A DNA stretch of 64,000 nucleotides, from NCBI RefSeq assembly GCF_900142535.1, contig NZ_FRBE01000002.1, positions 62,001 to 126,000 of the forward strand, read 5' to 3'. The notes under the pieces were generated by a model. It saw only the letters and a program-made list of their open reading frames with translations. It was not told the DNA's origin and did not search any database. Position 1 is the first letter of the stretch. Each line of letters opens with the position of its first letter. Positions 8,330-16,749 of this stretch are shown one piece after another. This DNA is from Fibrobacter sp. UWEL (GTDB lineage Bacteria > Fibrobacterota > Fibrobacteria > Fibrobacterales > Fibrobacteraceae). Both the position numbers and the translations under genes were made by a program.

Positions 8330-9742
8330 TTAGCAACCAAGCTTTGCAGCCAGGTATGCTTCCAGTTCGTCGATCTTAACCAGTTCCTGCTGCATGGAGT
8401 CACGTTCACGGACGGTGACGTAGCCCAGCTTTGCCGGATCGGATTCGCCTTCGCCAACGGTGTCGAAGTCGACGGTAACGCAGAACGGAGTACCCAGTTC
8501 GTCCTGACGGCGGTAACGCTTACCAATGGACTGAGTTTCATCGTATTCAACGTTCCAGCGCTGGAGCAGCTGTTCGTACAGTTCTTCAGCCTTAGCCTTG
8601 ACCTGTCCCTTCTTAACCAGCGGGAGCACGGCAACCTTAACCGGAGCAACCTTCGGGTCGAAGTGGAGAACGGTACGTTCATCGTTTTCGAGCTTCTGGA
8701 CTTCGTAGGCGTCGCAGAGGAGAACGAGGAGCAAGCGTTCCACACCCAGGGACGGTTCAACAACGTACGGAACGTAACGCTTGTTGTTCACCTGGTCGTT
8801 GTATTCCTGCTTAACCTTGGATTCGTTCTGGTGAGCAGTCAAGTCGAAGTTGGTACGGCTTGCGATACCCCACAGTTCGCCCCAACCGAACGGGAATTCG
8901 TATTCAACGTCGGTGGTACCGTTGGAGTAGTGAGAAAGTTCTTCCTTGGCATGTTCGCGGAGGCGGAGCTTGGATTCGTTCACGCCCAGGTCCTTGATGA
9001 GCCAGTTGAAGCAGTACTTGCGCCAGAAGTTGTACCAGTCAAGTTCGGTGCCCGGTTCGCAGAAGAATTCCAGTTCCATCTGTTCGAATTCGCGGGTACG
9101 GAAAATGAAGTTACCCGGGGTAATTTCGTTACGGAAGGACTTACCGATCTGACCGACGCCAAACGGAATGCGGGGGCGAACGTTGTCAACGATGTTCTTG
9201 AAGTCAACGAAGATACCCTGAGCGGTTTCCGGACGGAGGTAAACCTTGTTACCTTCACCTTCGATAACGCCGATTTCGGTCTGGAACATCAGGTTGAATG
9301 CGCGGGGCTTGGTGAACTCGGTCTTGCCGCAGCTCGGGCATTCGATCTTGTTTTCAACCATCAATTCTGCGATCTGGTCGAAGTTCTTGCCGGCGCAGCA
9401 GCCGTCACCCAGCTTTTCTTCCAGCAGGTGGTCAGCGCGGAAACGTTCATGGCAAGCCAAGCAGTCAACCAGCGGGTCAGAGAAGTTACCGACGTGGCCG
9501 GAAGCCTTCCAAACGCGGGGGTTCAAGAGAATGGAGCTATCAAGACCGAGAACATCCTTACGGGAAGTAACGAACTTCTTCCACCAGAGGTTCTTGATGT
9601 TGCGCTTCAGTTCGACACCATACGGACCGTAGTCCCAAGTATTTGCCAAACCATCATAAATTTCGGAACCCGGGAAAATGAAACCGCGGCGCTTGCAGAG
9701 GGAGATGATGTCCTTGAGGGCATCCTGTACTTTCTTTGCCAT
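8330..9742 (-). CDS. glyS: Glycyl-tRNA synthetase, dimeric (alpha2) type
   Basis: A 470-residue class IIa enzyme that charges tRNA-Gly. The N-terminus MAKKVQDALKDIISLCKRRGFIFPG and LANTWDYGPYGVELK match the single-chain glycine ligase of eukaryotes, archaea and some bacteria, not the alpha2beta2 type. A zinc-site-like insert carries Cys pairs (CLACHERF, CPSCGKTEF). Motif 2 is FRNEITPGNFIFRTREFEQME, and the C-terminal anticodon-binding domain starts near PVKVAVLPLV. The frame is open further upstream to 9892, but ATG 9742 follows AAAAAGGA, and the candidate promoter box at 9836-9843 lies downstream of the earlier start codon, so 9742 is chosen. Confidence 0.96.
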   Translation of the reverse strand: MAKKVQDALKDIISLCKRRGFIFPGSEIYDGLANTWDYGPYGVELKRNIKNLWWKKFVTSRKDVLGLDSSILLNPRVWKASGHVGNFSDPLVDCLACHERFRADHLLEEKLGDGCCAGKNFDQIAELMVENKIECPSCGKTEFTKPRAFNLMFQTEIGVIEGEGNKVYLRPETAQGIFVDFKNIVDNVRPRIPFGVGQIGKSFRNEITPGNFIFRTREFEQMELEFFCEPGTELDWYNFWRKYCFNWLIKDLGVNESKLRLREHAKEELSHYSNGTTDVEYEFPFGWGELWGIASRTNFDLTAHQNESKVKQEYNDQVNNKRYVPYVVEPSLGVERLLLVLLCDAYEVQKLENDERTVLHFDPKVAPVKVAVLPLVKKGQVKAKAEELYEQLLQRWNVEYDETQSIGKRYRRQDELGTPFCVTVDFDTVGEGESDPAKLGYVTVRERDSMQQELVKIDELEAYLAAKLGC

Positions 9743-9835
9743 TTTATATATCCTTTTTCGGCCGAACCTGAACTTTGCAGGCATATCCTTTGGCCGGACT
9801 AGGAACCTACCTGGATGATAGGCCCTGACGGGGGG

Positions 9836-9843
9836 CAAATATA
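9836..9843 (-). promoter_or_regulatory. Candidate -7 box and structured leader of glyS
   Basis: TATATTTG on the minus strand, followed by GCCCCCC and a leader of roughly 90 nt before ATG 9742. The leader can pair CCGGCC near 9810 with GGCCG near 9766, so a structured 5' UTR is possible. No known glycine or T-box pattern was recognised. Confidence 0.55.
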
Positions 9844-9949
9844 GAAAAGAAATACTAGAGCTTGTATTCTTGAGAACGTTTATAGAACACAAATTGATAG
9901 GTCAAACAACTAAATAGCTTACAATTATGACATTCAGGTAAAAAAAAGG

Positions 9950-9957
9950 TATCTTTG
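9950..9957 (+). promoter_or_regulatory. Candidate -7 box of M23 peptidase gene
   Basis: TATCTTTG, a perfect match to the Bacteroidetes -7 consensus TAnnTTTG, with 11 nt to ATG 9969 and no Shine-Dalgarno sequence. Confidence 0.55.
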
Positions 9958-9968
9958 CCACCACTACC

Positions 9969-10934
9969 ATGAATTTCAAGACGATCATTACCCTCTGTGC
10001 CCTGCCCCTGGCTATTTTCGCCCAGGATGCAAACACAGCGCCCAATGAAGCCGCCCAAAGCGTGGCTGTTACCGAAAGTGAATTTTCTGGCAATCCCGCC
10101 ATTGACTCCGCCGACGCAGGCAACATCGATGCTCCTGCAAAGGCAATTTCCGAATCAGAGGCATCAGCAGCAGCTGTTGCAGCGGTTGACACCGAAGCCG
10201 ATAGCACCTCCGAAGCCGATGACGAAAAGGAAATGTCCCAGGAAGAAGCGGACGCCGAACTGGCCGCTGCCATGGAAAGCGATGCCGCCAATGGCAACAG
10301 CAAGCTTGCCCTGGACATGAGCAAGGCCGCCATCCCCACCGAAAGCCGACGTATTGCAGGTCCCTATGGACTACGCACCTACCGCATGCACCGCGGTGTT
10401 GACCTGGGCTTGTGTCATGGAGAAGACCGCACCATCGTCGCAGCATTTGCAGGCAAGGTGAAGCTGGTTCGTAACCAGGGTCGCCGTAAAGGTTACGGCA
10501 AGTATGTGATTATCGATCACGGAAATGGCCTTACTACACTCTACGCCCACTTGGCTAGCTGGAAGGTAAAGGTGGGTGACGAACTCCAGGCTGGCGACAC
10601 CGTAGGTGTTGGCGGCAACACGGGACGTTCCTTCGGCGCACACCTCCATTTCGAAATGAAGTATAATGGCGTCTATATTGACCCCACTACCGTCTTCAAT
10701 TTCCAGGAAGGCAATTACGTTTCTGCCATGGCAGAAATCGACCCGGCGCAAATCCAGGCCGTGGAAGACGAATACCAGAAGGAACTTTCCAAGCACCGCT
10801 ACTACAAGGTACGTCGTGGCGATTGCCTGGGTAAGATCGCCCGCAAGTACGGAACCACCGTAGGCAAGCTGAAACGCCTCAATGGCCTCCGCAGCGACAG
10901 CATCCGCCCGGGTCAAGTGCTGAAATGTTCCTAA
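9969..10934 (+). CDS. M23 metallopeptidase with C-terminal LysM
   Basis: A 321-residue exported protein. The signal peptide ends LAIFA, which would leave Gln as first mature residue (QDANT). An Ala/Glu/Asp/Ser-rich spacer runs to about residue 120. The M23 (LytM-type) domain follows, with GPYGLRTYRMHRGVDLG, the 'H-G-D' zinc motif and the catalytic HLHFEMK near residue 222, so the zinc ligands look intact. A LysM peptidoglycan-binding motif closes the protein (YYKVRRGDCLGKIARKYG...RPGQVLKC). It likely cuts peptidoglycan cross-bridges during growth or division, or activates amidases. The dus gene follows after 11 bp. It is a paralogue of the gene at 27688. Confidence 0.9.
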   Translation: MNFKTIITLCALPLAIFAQDANTAPNEAAQSVAVTESEFSGNPAIDSADAGNIDAPAKAISESEASAAAVAAVDTEADSTSEADDEKEMSQEEADAELAAAMESDAANGNSKLALDMSKAAIPTESRRIAGPYGLRTYRMHRGVDLGLCHGEDRTIVAAFAGKVKLVRNQGRRKGYGKYVIIDHGNGLTTLYAHLASWKVKVGDELQAGDTVGVGGNTGRSFGAHLHFEMKYNGVYIDPTTVFNFQEGNYVSAMAEIDPAQIQAVEDEYQKELSKHRYYKVRRGDCLGKIARKYGTTVGKLKRLNGLRSDSIRPGQVLKCS

Positions 10935-10945
10935 ATTAGCTGGAC

Positions 10946-12031
10946 ATGAAGCCAATCTACTTCGCTCCCCTTCAAGGATTTACCGAATGCGCTTACCGCC
11001 AAGCGCATTTTTCTTATGTAGGCGGAGTGGACGCGTACTACACCCCCTTCCTTCGGGTGGAAAAAGGTGAAGTCCGCCCCAAGGATTTGCGGAATCTACA
11101 GCAGGACCTGGAATTCATCAAAAGCCAACGAACCAATGAATGTCATTGCGAGAATCAGGCATACCAAGCAAGTGATGATGAAACCAGTCACTTTTACAAC
11201 GTCATTCCGCAGGTCATCTGCCGCGACGCAGCAGAACTCCGCATTCTAATAGACGCTATCCAAAAGCAGAAACAAGATTACGGTTTTGCAGCCGATGAAG
11301 TCTTCCCGCAAATAGACATTAATATGGGGTGCCCCTTCCCCATGCAGGCAAAGTCGGGCCGCGGTTCCGGGCTCCTCCCGCGAGTAGACGCCGTAAAGGA
11401 AATCTTCCAGGAAATATCAAAACGAGCAACCCCTCGTCATTCTGAACGTAGTGAAGAATCCATTAAATTCAGCGTCAAGATGCGTCTAGGCTACACCTCC
11501 CCCGAGGAATGTCTAGCCCTATTGCCTCTCCTGAATGAAGCCCCCCTCGCCCACATCACGATGCACCCGCGGTTAGGCATCCAACAGTATAAGGGCGCTC
11601 TGGACTTCGAAGGATTCAAGGCGTTCTACGAGGGTTGCAAACATCCCGTTATATTCAACGGTGACATCTCCAGCACTAAGGACATTCAAGCCATCGCTGA
11701 CCGCTTCCCGAACCTCAAGGGGATCATGATCGGCCGCGGCCTGCTGGCCAATCCCGCATTGGCAACGCAATATCAAGCTGGTTCAAAAAAAACAGGCAAT
11801 CCCATCCCGGCGCTCATCAAAATACACAGTTCCCTTCTGGCCGATTACCGCAAGCGTCTCCAGGGCGATTCCCAAATCCTGGATAAGATTCGCCCCTTCT
11901 GGACATACGCCACAGAAGCCGCCCAGACCAATCCAGAAATGTCCAACTATCTCCCAAAGCACACTATAAAGAAAATCGCCAAGGCCAGAAACCTCAGCGA
12001 ATATCTAGACGCAGTTAACGAGCTTGGTTAA
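10946..12031 (+). CDS. dus: tRNA-dihydrouridine synthase family protein
   Basis: A 361-residue FMN-dependent enzyme of the Dus family, which reduces uridine in tRNA. The N-terminus IYFAPLQGFTECAYRQAHF is a typical Dus start. The catalytic loop INMGCPFPMQAKSGRGSGLL puts the proton-donor Cys at residue 129. SVKMRLGYTSPEE and FNGDISSTKDI are the substrate and FMN-phosphate regions, and MIGRGLLANPAL is the C-terminal FMN motif. Residues 161-173 contain an in-frame insertion, HSERSEES, encoded by a REP-like palindrome half (11435-11460) exactly before the SVKMRLG strand. The gene sits 11 bp after the M23 gene and converges on clc. Confidence 0.9.
   Translation: MKPIYFAPLQGFTECAYRQAHFSYVGGVDAYYTPFLRVEKGEVRPKDLRNLQQDLEFIKSQRTNECHCENQAYQASDDETSHFYNVIPQVICRDAAELRILIDAIQKQKQDYGFAADEVFPQIDINMGCPFPMQAKSGRGSGLLPRVDAVKEIFQEISKRATPRHSERSEESIKFSVKMRLGYTSPEECLALLPLLNEAPLAHITMHPRLGIQQYKGALDFEGFKAFYEGCKHPVIFNGDISSTKDIQAIADRFPNLKGIMIGRGLLANPALATQYQAGSKKTGNPIPALIKIHSSLLADYRKRLQGDSQILDKIRPFWTYATEAAQTNPEMSNYLPKHTIKKIAKARNLSEYLDAVNELG
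11435..11460 (+). repeat. REP-like element inside dus coding sequence
   Basis: cgtcattctgaacgtagtga followed by agaatc matches one arm of the palindromic repeat seen at 31015-31090 and 34463-34622. It is read in frame as RHSERSEES. A possible older remnant (gtcattgcgagaatcagg) lies at 11140-11157. Confidence 0.75.
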
Positions 12032-12055
12032 TCAAAAGAGAGACTGCATCCTAGC

Positions 12056-13840
12056 TCAACTCGCTTTCTGCTGCACAATCTTGTCGTATGCCTTAAAGAT
12101 GGCGCCGTGGCTTAAGACGCCTATCACTTCCCCGTTCTTATTCTTAACGCAAAGTTCCTGCAGCGACGTGCGAACGAAAATCCGCAGAGCGGAATGCAAA
12201 TCCATAGTATCCAGCAGCATGGGGGCCCTTACGGTACAGTCGGAAATCAGCAAGTGCTGAATCAAGTCCGGAGAGCTGATGTAAGCATTCTTCACGATGG
12301 ACATATCCAGCAAGCCGATGTAAGTTCCCGTATGTTCGTGGCCGAGGGAAAGTCCCGCAGGTGTTCTGGAAGTACCTTCGTAAACGGGATAGACGTAGTC
12401 CACTTCAATATCCTTCAGGACGTCGGAAAGGGAATCTTCACCGCGGAGGGTTTTCATTTCGCAATGTTCAATCACATCGCCGACGGTGGTTACCTTCAAC
12501 ACATCCACATCCATGTCGCCACGGTGAGCAGGGGAAGCAAACTTGTTCAGGACCTGGCTCTTGTAAATGCTCCAAGGTCTGGAGAAGGCAATGTGCATCA
12601 CGGCTGCAATCAAAAGTCCAGGCAGCAAGCTGTAACTTCCGGTCATTTCGCAAACCATGACCACGCCTGCAATGGGAGCCTTGGCAGCTCCAGCAAAGAA
12701 AGCGGCCATGCCTACCAAGATAAACATTTCGGGAGAACGAATCACGCCAGGGGCAACCAGTTCGCAAACGCCCGCAAAGGCAGCTCCCAGCACGCCACCG
12801 ATAAACAGGGACGGTCCGAATACGCCACCGGATCCGCCGGAACCCACCGTCAATCCTGTTGCCACAATCTTTGCCAGCACAATGGCAAGCAGCAGTAAAA
12901 CACCCCAGATGGTATGAGGCATCATGGCACCCATCACTTCGCCGATGAATTCAAAACCACCACCAGCCACTTCGGGGTAAGCCAGCACCAGCACAGAAAT
13001 CATCAGGCCGCCAATAGCAGGCTTAATCCAGTTGGGAACTTGCCAGCGGGCAAATCGATTCTCGGATTCGCTATAGCAGCGCACATACAAGTAAGAGAAG
13101 GGGAAGCACAATATGCCAAGAACAGCACAGCATCCCAATTCCACCGCATTGGCAAAGGGGAACACCGGGACGCCCGCAATAGCAGGTTCCGTCCCCACAA
13201 AGGCAATATAGACAGTAAAGGCAACGACGGAAGAAACGATCGAAGTCGCAAATGCATTGGATTCAAAATCTTCGCGGTAAAGGACTTCCACAGAAGTCAA
13301 CGCACCTGCCAGAGGAGCCTTGAAGATAGAGCCCAGGCCAGCGGCAGTACCTGCCAAAGTAAACTGGCGACGCAAACTCTGGGGCATTTTGAAGCCATGA
13401 CAGAGGGTGGATGCCACTCCGGAACCAATCTGGGAAATGGGGCCTTCGTAACCAGCACTACCGCCAGTAGCCAGCGTGATAATACTGGTCAAGAATTTTA
13501 CGGGAGCGACACGTTTACGAATCTTTCCACCTTCATGATGGAAGGACTTGATCATGTTATCCGTGCCCTGTCCCGCAGTTTCGGGAGCCTTGGCGATGAC
13601 ATAAATGATGACACCCACAATTAAGCCGCCAATGGCAGGCATAATGGCGAAAGTCCACCAGGGAAGAGCGTTTTCCCCTGTCCAGGGCATTTTCACCAAG
13701 GATGTTGCCAGTCCCAAACCAAAATGGAAGGCAACCGCCACAAGACCCGTCACAAAACCGATTACAGCCGCAAGGAAGATCTTCGGCATATAGCCGTTGA
13801 CCACCAGGAATCTGTTAAACCGCTTAATAAATTGTGACAT
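12056..13840 (-). CDS. ClC-family chloride channel/transporter with CBS pair
   Basis: A 594-residue membrane protein. The ClC core (about residues 15-445, some ten membrane segments) has the gating-Glu motif GYEGPISQIGSG, a changed first selectivity loop (GQGTDN instead of GSGIP), and GSGGSGGVFGPSLFIGG. The sequence LTSVEVLYRED aligns with the region of the internal proton glutamate of E. coli ClC (E203), but Val occupies that place, as in animal ClC channels. Two CBS domains form the C-terminus (about 455-590) and may bind nucleotides. A GTG start 11 codons upstream is possible, but ATG 13840 fits better and has a TATCTTG box 8-9 bases upstream. Confidence 0.9.
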   Translation of the reverse strand: MSQFIKRFNRFLVVNGYMPKIFLAAVIGFVTGLVAVAFHFGLGLATSLVKMPWTGENALPWWTFAIMPAIGGLIVGVIIYVIAKAPETAGQGTDNMIKSFHHEGGKIRKRVAPVKFLTSIITLATGGSAGYEGPISQIGSGVASTLCHGFKMPQSLRRQFTLAGTAAGLGSIFKAPLAGALTSVEVLYREDFESNAFATSIVSSVVAFTVYIAFVGTEPAIAGVPVFPFANAVELGCCAVLGILCFPFSYLYVRCYSESENRFARWQVPNWIKPAIGGLMISVLVLAYPEVAGGGFEFIGEVMGAMMPHTIWGVLLLLAIVLAKIVATGLTVGSGGSGGVFGPSLFIGGVLGAAFAGVCELVAPGVIRSPEMFILVGMAAFFAGAAKAPIAGVVMVCEMTGSYSLLPGLLIAAVMHIAFSRPWSIYKSQVLNKFASPAHRGDMDVDVLKVTTVGDVIEHCEMKTLRGEDSLSDVLKDIEVDYVYPVYEGTSRTPAGLSLGHEHTGTYIGLLDMSIVKNAYISSPDLIQHLLISDCTVRAPMLLDTMDLHSALRIFVRTSLQELCVKNKNGEVIGVLSHGAIFKAYDKIVQQKAS

Positions 13841-13848
13841 CGCGGCGC

Positions 13849-13856
13849 ACAAGATA
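13849..13856 (-). promoter_or_regulatory. Candidate -7 box of clc gene
   Basis: TATCTTGT on the minus strand, followed by GCGCCGCG and ATG 13840. It lies directly after the V-ATPase terminator T-tract. Confidence 0.4.
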
Positions 13857-13895
13857 GAAAAAAAGAACCCCACGCATATTCTGCGCGAGGTTCTT
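13856..13895 (-). terminator. Terminator of the V-ATPase operon
   Basis: The minus strand reads AAGAACC (13889-13895), an interior arm with CGCGCAGAATATGCGTG, then GGTTCTT (13863-13869) and a run of seven T. It is located 22 bp after the last gene of the operon. Confidence 0.85.
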
Positions 13896-13917
13896 CAATT
13901 GCGATTTACGCGAAGGG

Positions 13918-14376
13918 CTACGACACTAACATCATCGAGAACACCATGATGAACAAGGCAACGGTTTCACCCACGCCAAGCACCATCAGGCTGTTCACTA
14001 GACCCTTGCCGGTTTCGCCCAAACCGTTACAGGCATTAGATGCTGCCTTGCCCACATACCATCCGGAGAACATAATGCCCAGTCCACCGAAGATGCCCAC
14101 ACCCAGGCAAGCAGCCCAGTTGTGGAAATCAGGCTTGTTGCATGCATTCAAGATGGTATTCATCAGGAGCATGCCATAAATCGTCTGCGCAATAGGTGCG
14201 CCCACGAACACAAGCAAGGTGAACATAGCGTTCTTCCCCTTAAGGTAGGCTTTCTTCCACGATCCGATCGCCGCCATGCCGGCAGTACTGCAACCCATTG
14301 CAGAGCCGACTGCGGAAAGACCGAGAGCCGCGGCGGCGCCCATCTTGCCGAGAGTCACTATTGTTTCTTGATCCAT
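13918..14376 (-). CDS. atpK: V-type ATP synthase subunit K, second paralogue (K2)
   Basis: A 152-residue proteolipid of two helical hairpins that forms the membrane rotor ring. The ion-binding Glu in the fourth helix is kept (GVGETVALF, E137), as are Gln64 and Tyr67 in the second helix (APIAQTIYG). Compared with K1 and with Enterococcus hirae NtpK, the second-helix Thr/Ser is Ala63 and the third-helix Gln is Val108 (GWYVGKAA). Both are sodium ligands in NtpK, so this copy may bind protons, or sodium more weakly. It is the last gene of the operon, 30 bp after K1. Its reading frame, membrane pattern and Glu are intact, so it is not a decayed copy. Confidence 0.92.
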   Translation of the reverse strand: MDQETIVTLGKMGAAAALGLSAVGSAMGCSTAGMAAIGSWKKAYLKGKNAMFTLLVFVGAPIAQTIYGMLLMNTILNACNKPDFHNWAACLGVGIFGGLGIMFSGWYVGKAASNACNGLGETGKGLVNSLMVLGVGETVALFIMVFSMMLVS

Positions 14377-14406
14377 TCTTTACCTCAAAGGTTACGAATC
14401 AATCAA

Positions 14407-14868
14407 TTAAGCGAAGGTCTGGGTTGCGAACACCATGACGAACAGGGCAACAGTTTCGACCACACCGAGAACCATCAGGTAGTTCACCATGCCCTTGCCG
14501 GTTTCGCCCAAAGCGTCACAAGCAACAGCACCAGCCTTTCCCTGGAACCATGCGGAAGCCATCATGCCGAGGCCGCCGAAGATACCGGCACCGAGGCAAG
14601 CAGCCCAGTTGTTGAAGTTTTCAGCATTTGCTGCACCCAGGATGAAGTTCATCAGGAGCATGCCGTAAATGGTCTGGGAAATGGGAGCACCCACAAACAC
14701 AAGGAGAGTGAAGAGAGCACTCTTGCCCTGAGCGTAAGCCTTCTTCCAGACGGTGATTGCAGACATACCAGCGGTACCGCAACCAAGGGCAGAACCGAGA
14801 GCACCGAGGCCGAGAGCTGCTGCTGCACCCATCTTGCCGAGAGTAACCATGGTTTCGTGATCTAACAT
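14407..14868 (-). CDS. atpK: V-type ATP synthase subunit K, first paralogue (K1)
   Basis: A 153-residue rotor proteolipid with four membrane helices in two hairpins. The residues Ser64 and Gln65 (APISQTIYG), Tyr68, Gln109 (AWFQGKAG) and Glu138 (GVVETVALF) match, almost number for number, the sodium-site residues T64, Q65, Q110 and E139 of E. hirae NtpK. A sodium-binding site is therefore likely. The gene follows atpI and precedes the second K copy. The two copies are about two thirds identical by eye, which suggests an old duplication rather than a recent one. Confidence 0.95.
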   Translation of the reverse strand: MLDHETMVTLGKMGAAAALGLGALGSALGCGTAGMSAITVWKKAYAQGKSALFTLLVFVGAPISQTIYGMLLMNFILGAANAENFNNWAACLGAGIFGGLGMMASAWFQGKAGAVACDALGETGKGMVNYLMVLGVVETVALFVMVFATQTFA

Positions 14869-14892
14869 ATTTTTATCCTCTACTTGTTGTTA

Positions 14893-16749
14893 TTAAACGT
14901 TTTTCCGTTTCTTGAACGGGTTAAAGCCAAAACCGCTCCACTGCAGGTCAAGGCCGTTAGAAAATTCAAGGGTGTTCAAACGCACTGCGTGAACCGCCAC
15001 ACCCATGACGGCAAGTGCAATGTTCAGGGCATGAACAAAGAGTAGCACAACGGCTGCACCAAGGAGACCGCCTACAGAACCGAACATGGGCGAAAGCATT
15101 TCGCTGAAGGATTCTGCAATGGCAGCACCGGAAAGGCCCACTGCGAACAGACGGATGTAGCTAATCACATCCACGAAGTTGTTCACGATGTTCAAGGCGA
15201 GCATAGGAATAGAAATCCATTCTTCCTTGAGCTTGGAAGGAGGCACAGAGAACAGCACCAGAAGCACTACACCAGCGATGAGCACATAGATCATCGGAGC
15301 GGAAGTAGGACCGCTGAAGAAGTTTCTGAACACTTCCGGGACCTTGTCGCCCAGCACCATGTTTCCTGCCAGGAAGAACATGTACCAGGTGGAGAACAGC
15401 CAGCCAACCTGAGCCAGAGCTGTAGTACTCTTACGCTGGATCTGGACAATCACATTCCAAACGTGTGCAATAGTCAGATGGACCACTGCAATGCAGAAAC
15501 AGAAGAACTGCATGTTGGAAGACTGACGGATCCAATGCATGGCATTCTTCAGACCCTCGGGGCAGAAGGATGCATTCGCCAAATCAAGATTTGCAACCCA
15601 GGGAGCAATTTCCGGAGTCAAACCAAGATAGCTTGCATTCATGATGCCCCAAACGATGGTCGCACCACTCATAAGGTACATAAAGCTAAAGCCTGCACTC
15701 TTGGATTTCGGAGCCTTCTTGCGGGCAACGATAGTGAGTGCCAGGAACAGAGCTCCGTAGAAGGCATCACCAACGATGATGGCAAAGAACAGGCTGAAGA
15801 AAGCCAGGAACACTGCGGAAACGTCGATTTCCTTGTAGCCCGGAACGATACCGATAATATCGTACAGGAACTGCATGGGTTTCGCAATGGGCTTGTGGGT
15901 CAAAAGCGTGGGAACCATGTCGTCGTCGGAAGGATCTTCTTCACGGACGCCCCAGCCGTTTGCCTTTGCTGCTTCCTGAATTTCGTTCATGCGAGTAGCA
16001 GGAGCGAAACCCTGGATCATGGCGATGCTTGCACCTGCAAGCATACCGCTTGCAGCTTCCTGAAGATCATATTCTTCGTCGGCGTCAGCCAGTTCAGAAT
16101 CGATTTCGGAACGCTTGGCAGCAAGACCTTCCAGAGTCTGGTCAGCCTTTGCAAGTTCAGCACTTGCGGCTTCCAGCTTCTGGCGCATTTCAGCCAGAGA
16201 CATAGACGGCAGAGGAAGTTCCACAGCATCCTTGACGGCTGCAGGTTCTTCACCCTTGCTAATGACTGCATAAAGATTGCCAGTAAGGTTCTGGCCAAAC
16301 GGCAGCACGACGGCGCCATCGGCAGCAGAAATAGTCTTGCTGGGATCAACTTCATAGAGTTTTACGAAAACACCGCTCTCTTCCAGAGACTTCACGGTCT
16401 CGGGATCCAGATTGCCGAAGTTGTTCAGGCGGTTCAAATCATTGTGGAGCTTAGAGATTTCGTCAGTAGCGTCCTTCTTGACCTGCACCATCTGGTGGAC
16501 TGCTTCAACAGCAGGCATTTCAGCAACAGATGCGTCCAGAGCGACAGCATCCTTCCCTGCCTTGGCAGGAATTGCTTCAAGAGCCTTACGGATTCGGGTG
16601 ACCTTGGACTTGGCAGCATTCAGCTTCACGCCCGTGGGGTTAACCAGCGGAGTGACATGAAGGATGCCCATTTCGCGGAGCTTTTCGAGAGAAGCTTCAC
16701 GATCCTTGTCCAGGCAGAGAATGGTTACTTTCTTCATAGGAGTAATCAT
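14893..16749 (-). CDS. atpI: V-type ATP synthase subunit I (a-type stator)
   Basis: A 618-residue stator membrane subunit that forms the ion half-channels next to the K ring and anchors the peripheral stalk. The cytoplasmic N-terminal half (about residues 1-300) has long alpha-helical and coiled-coil stretches (SAELAKADQTLEGLAAKRSE). The C-terminal half has seven to eight membrane helices, including LFAVGLSGAAIAESF, where the essential channel Arg (ISYIRLFAVG) is present. The start overlaps the stop of atpD by four bases (ATGA). The length is usual for bacterial V-type I subunits. Confidence 0.95.
   Translation of the reverse strand: MITPMKKVTILCLDKDREASLEKLREMGILHVTPLVNPTGVKLNAAKSKVTRIRKALEAIPAKAGKDAVALDASVAEMPAVEAVHQMVQVKKDATDEISKLHNDLNRLNNFGNLDPETVKSLEESGVFVKLYEVDPSKTISAADGAVVLPFGQNLTGNLYAVISKGEEPAAVKDAVELPLPSMSLAEMRQKLEAASAELAKADQTLEGLAAKRSEIDSELADADEEYDLQEAASGMLAGASIAMIQGFAPATRMNEIQEAAKANGWGVREEDPSDDDMVPTLLTHKPIAKPMQFLYDIIGIVPGYKEIDVSAVFLAFFSLFFAIIVGDAFYGALFLALTIVARKKAPKSKSAGFSFMYLMSGATIVWGIMNASYLGLTPEIAPWVANLDLANASFCPEGLKNAMHWIRQSSNMQFFCFCIAVVHLTIAHVWNVIVQIQRKSTTALAQVGWLFSTWYMFFLAGNMVLGDKVPEVFRNFFSGPTSAPMIYVLIAGVVLLVLFSVPPSKLKEEWISIPMLALNIVNNFVDVISYIRLFAVGLSGAAIAESFSEMLSPMFGSVGGLLGAAVVLLFVHALNIALAVMGVAVHAVRLNTLEFSNGLDLQWSGFGFNPFKKRKNV

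Noticed and set aside
9743-9892. Upstream extension of glyS by 50 codons
   Set aside because: A Shine-Dalgarno sequence precedes ATG 9742, the family start is there, and the candidate promoter box lies inside the extension.
13918-14376. Second atpK as a pseudogene
   Set aside because: Full length, intact membrane pattern and essential Glu, good codons, and followed by the operon terminator.
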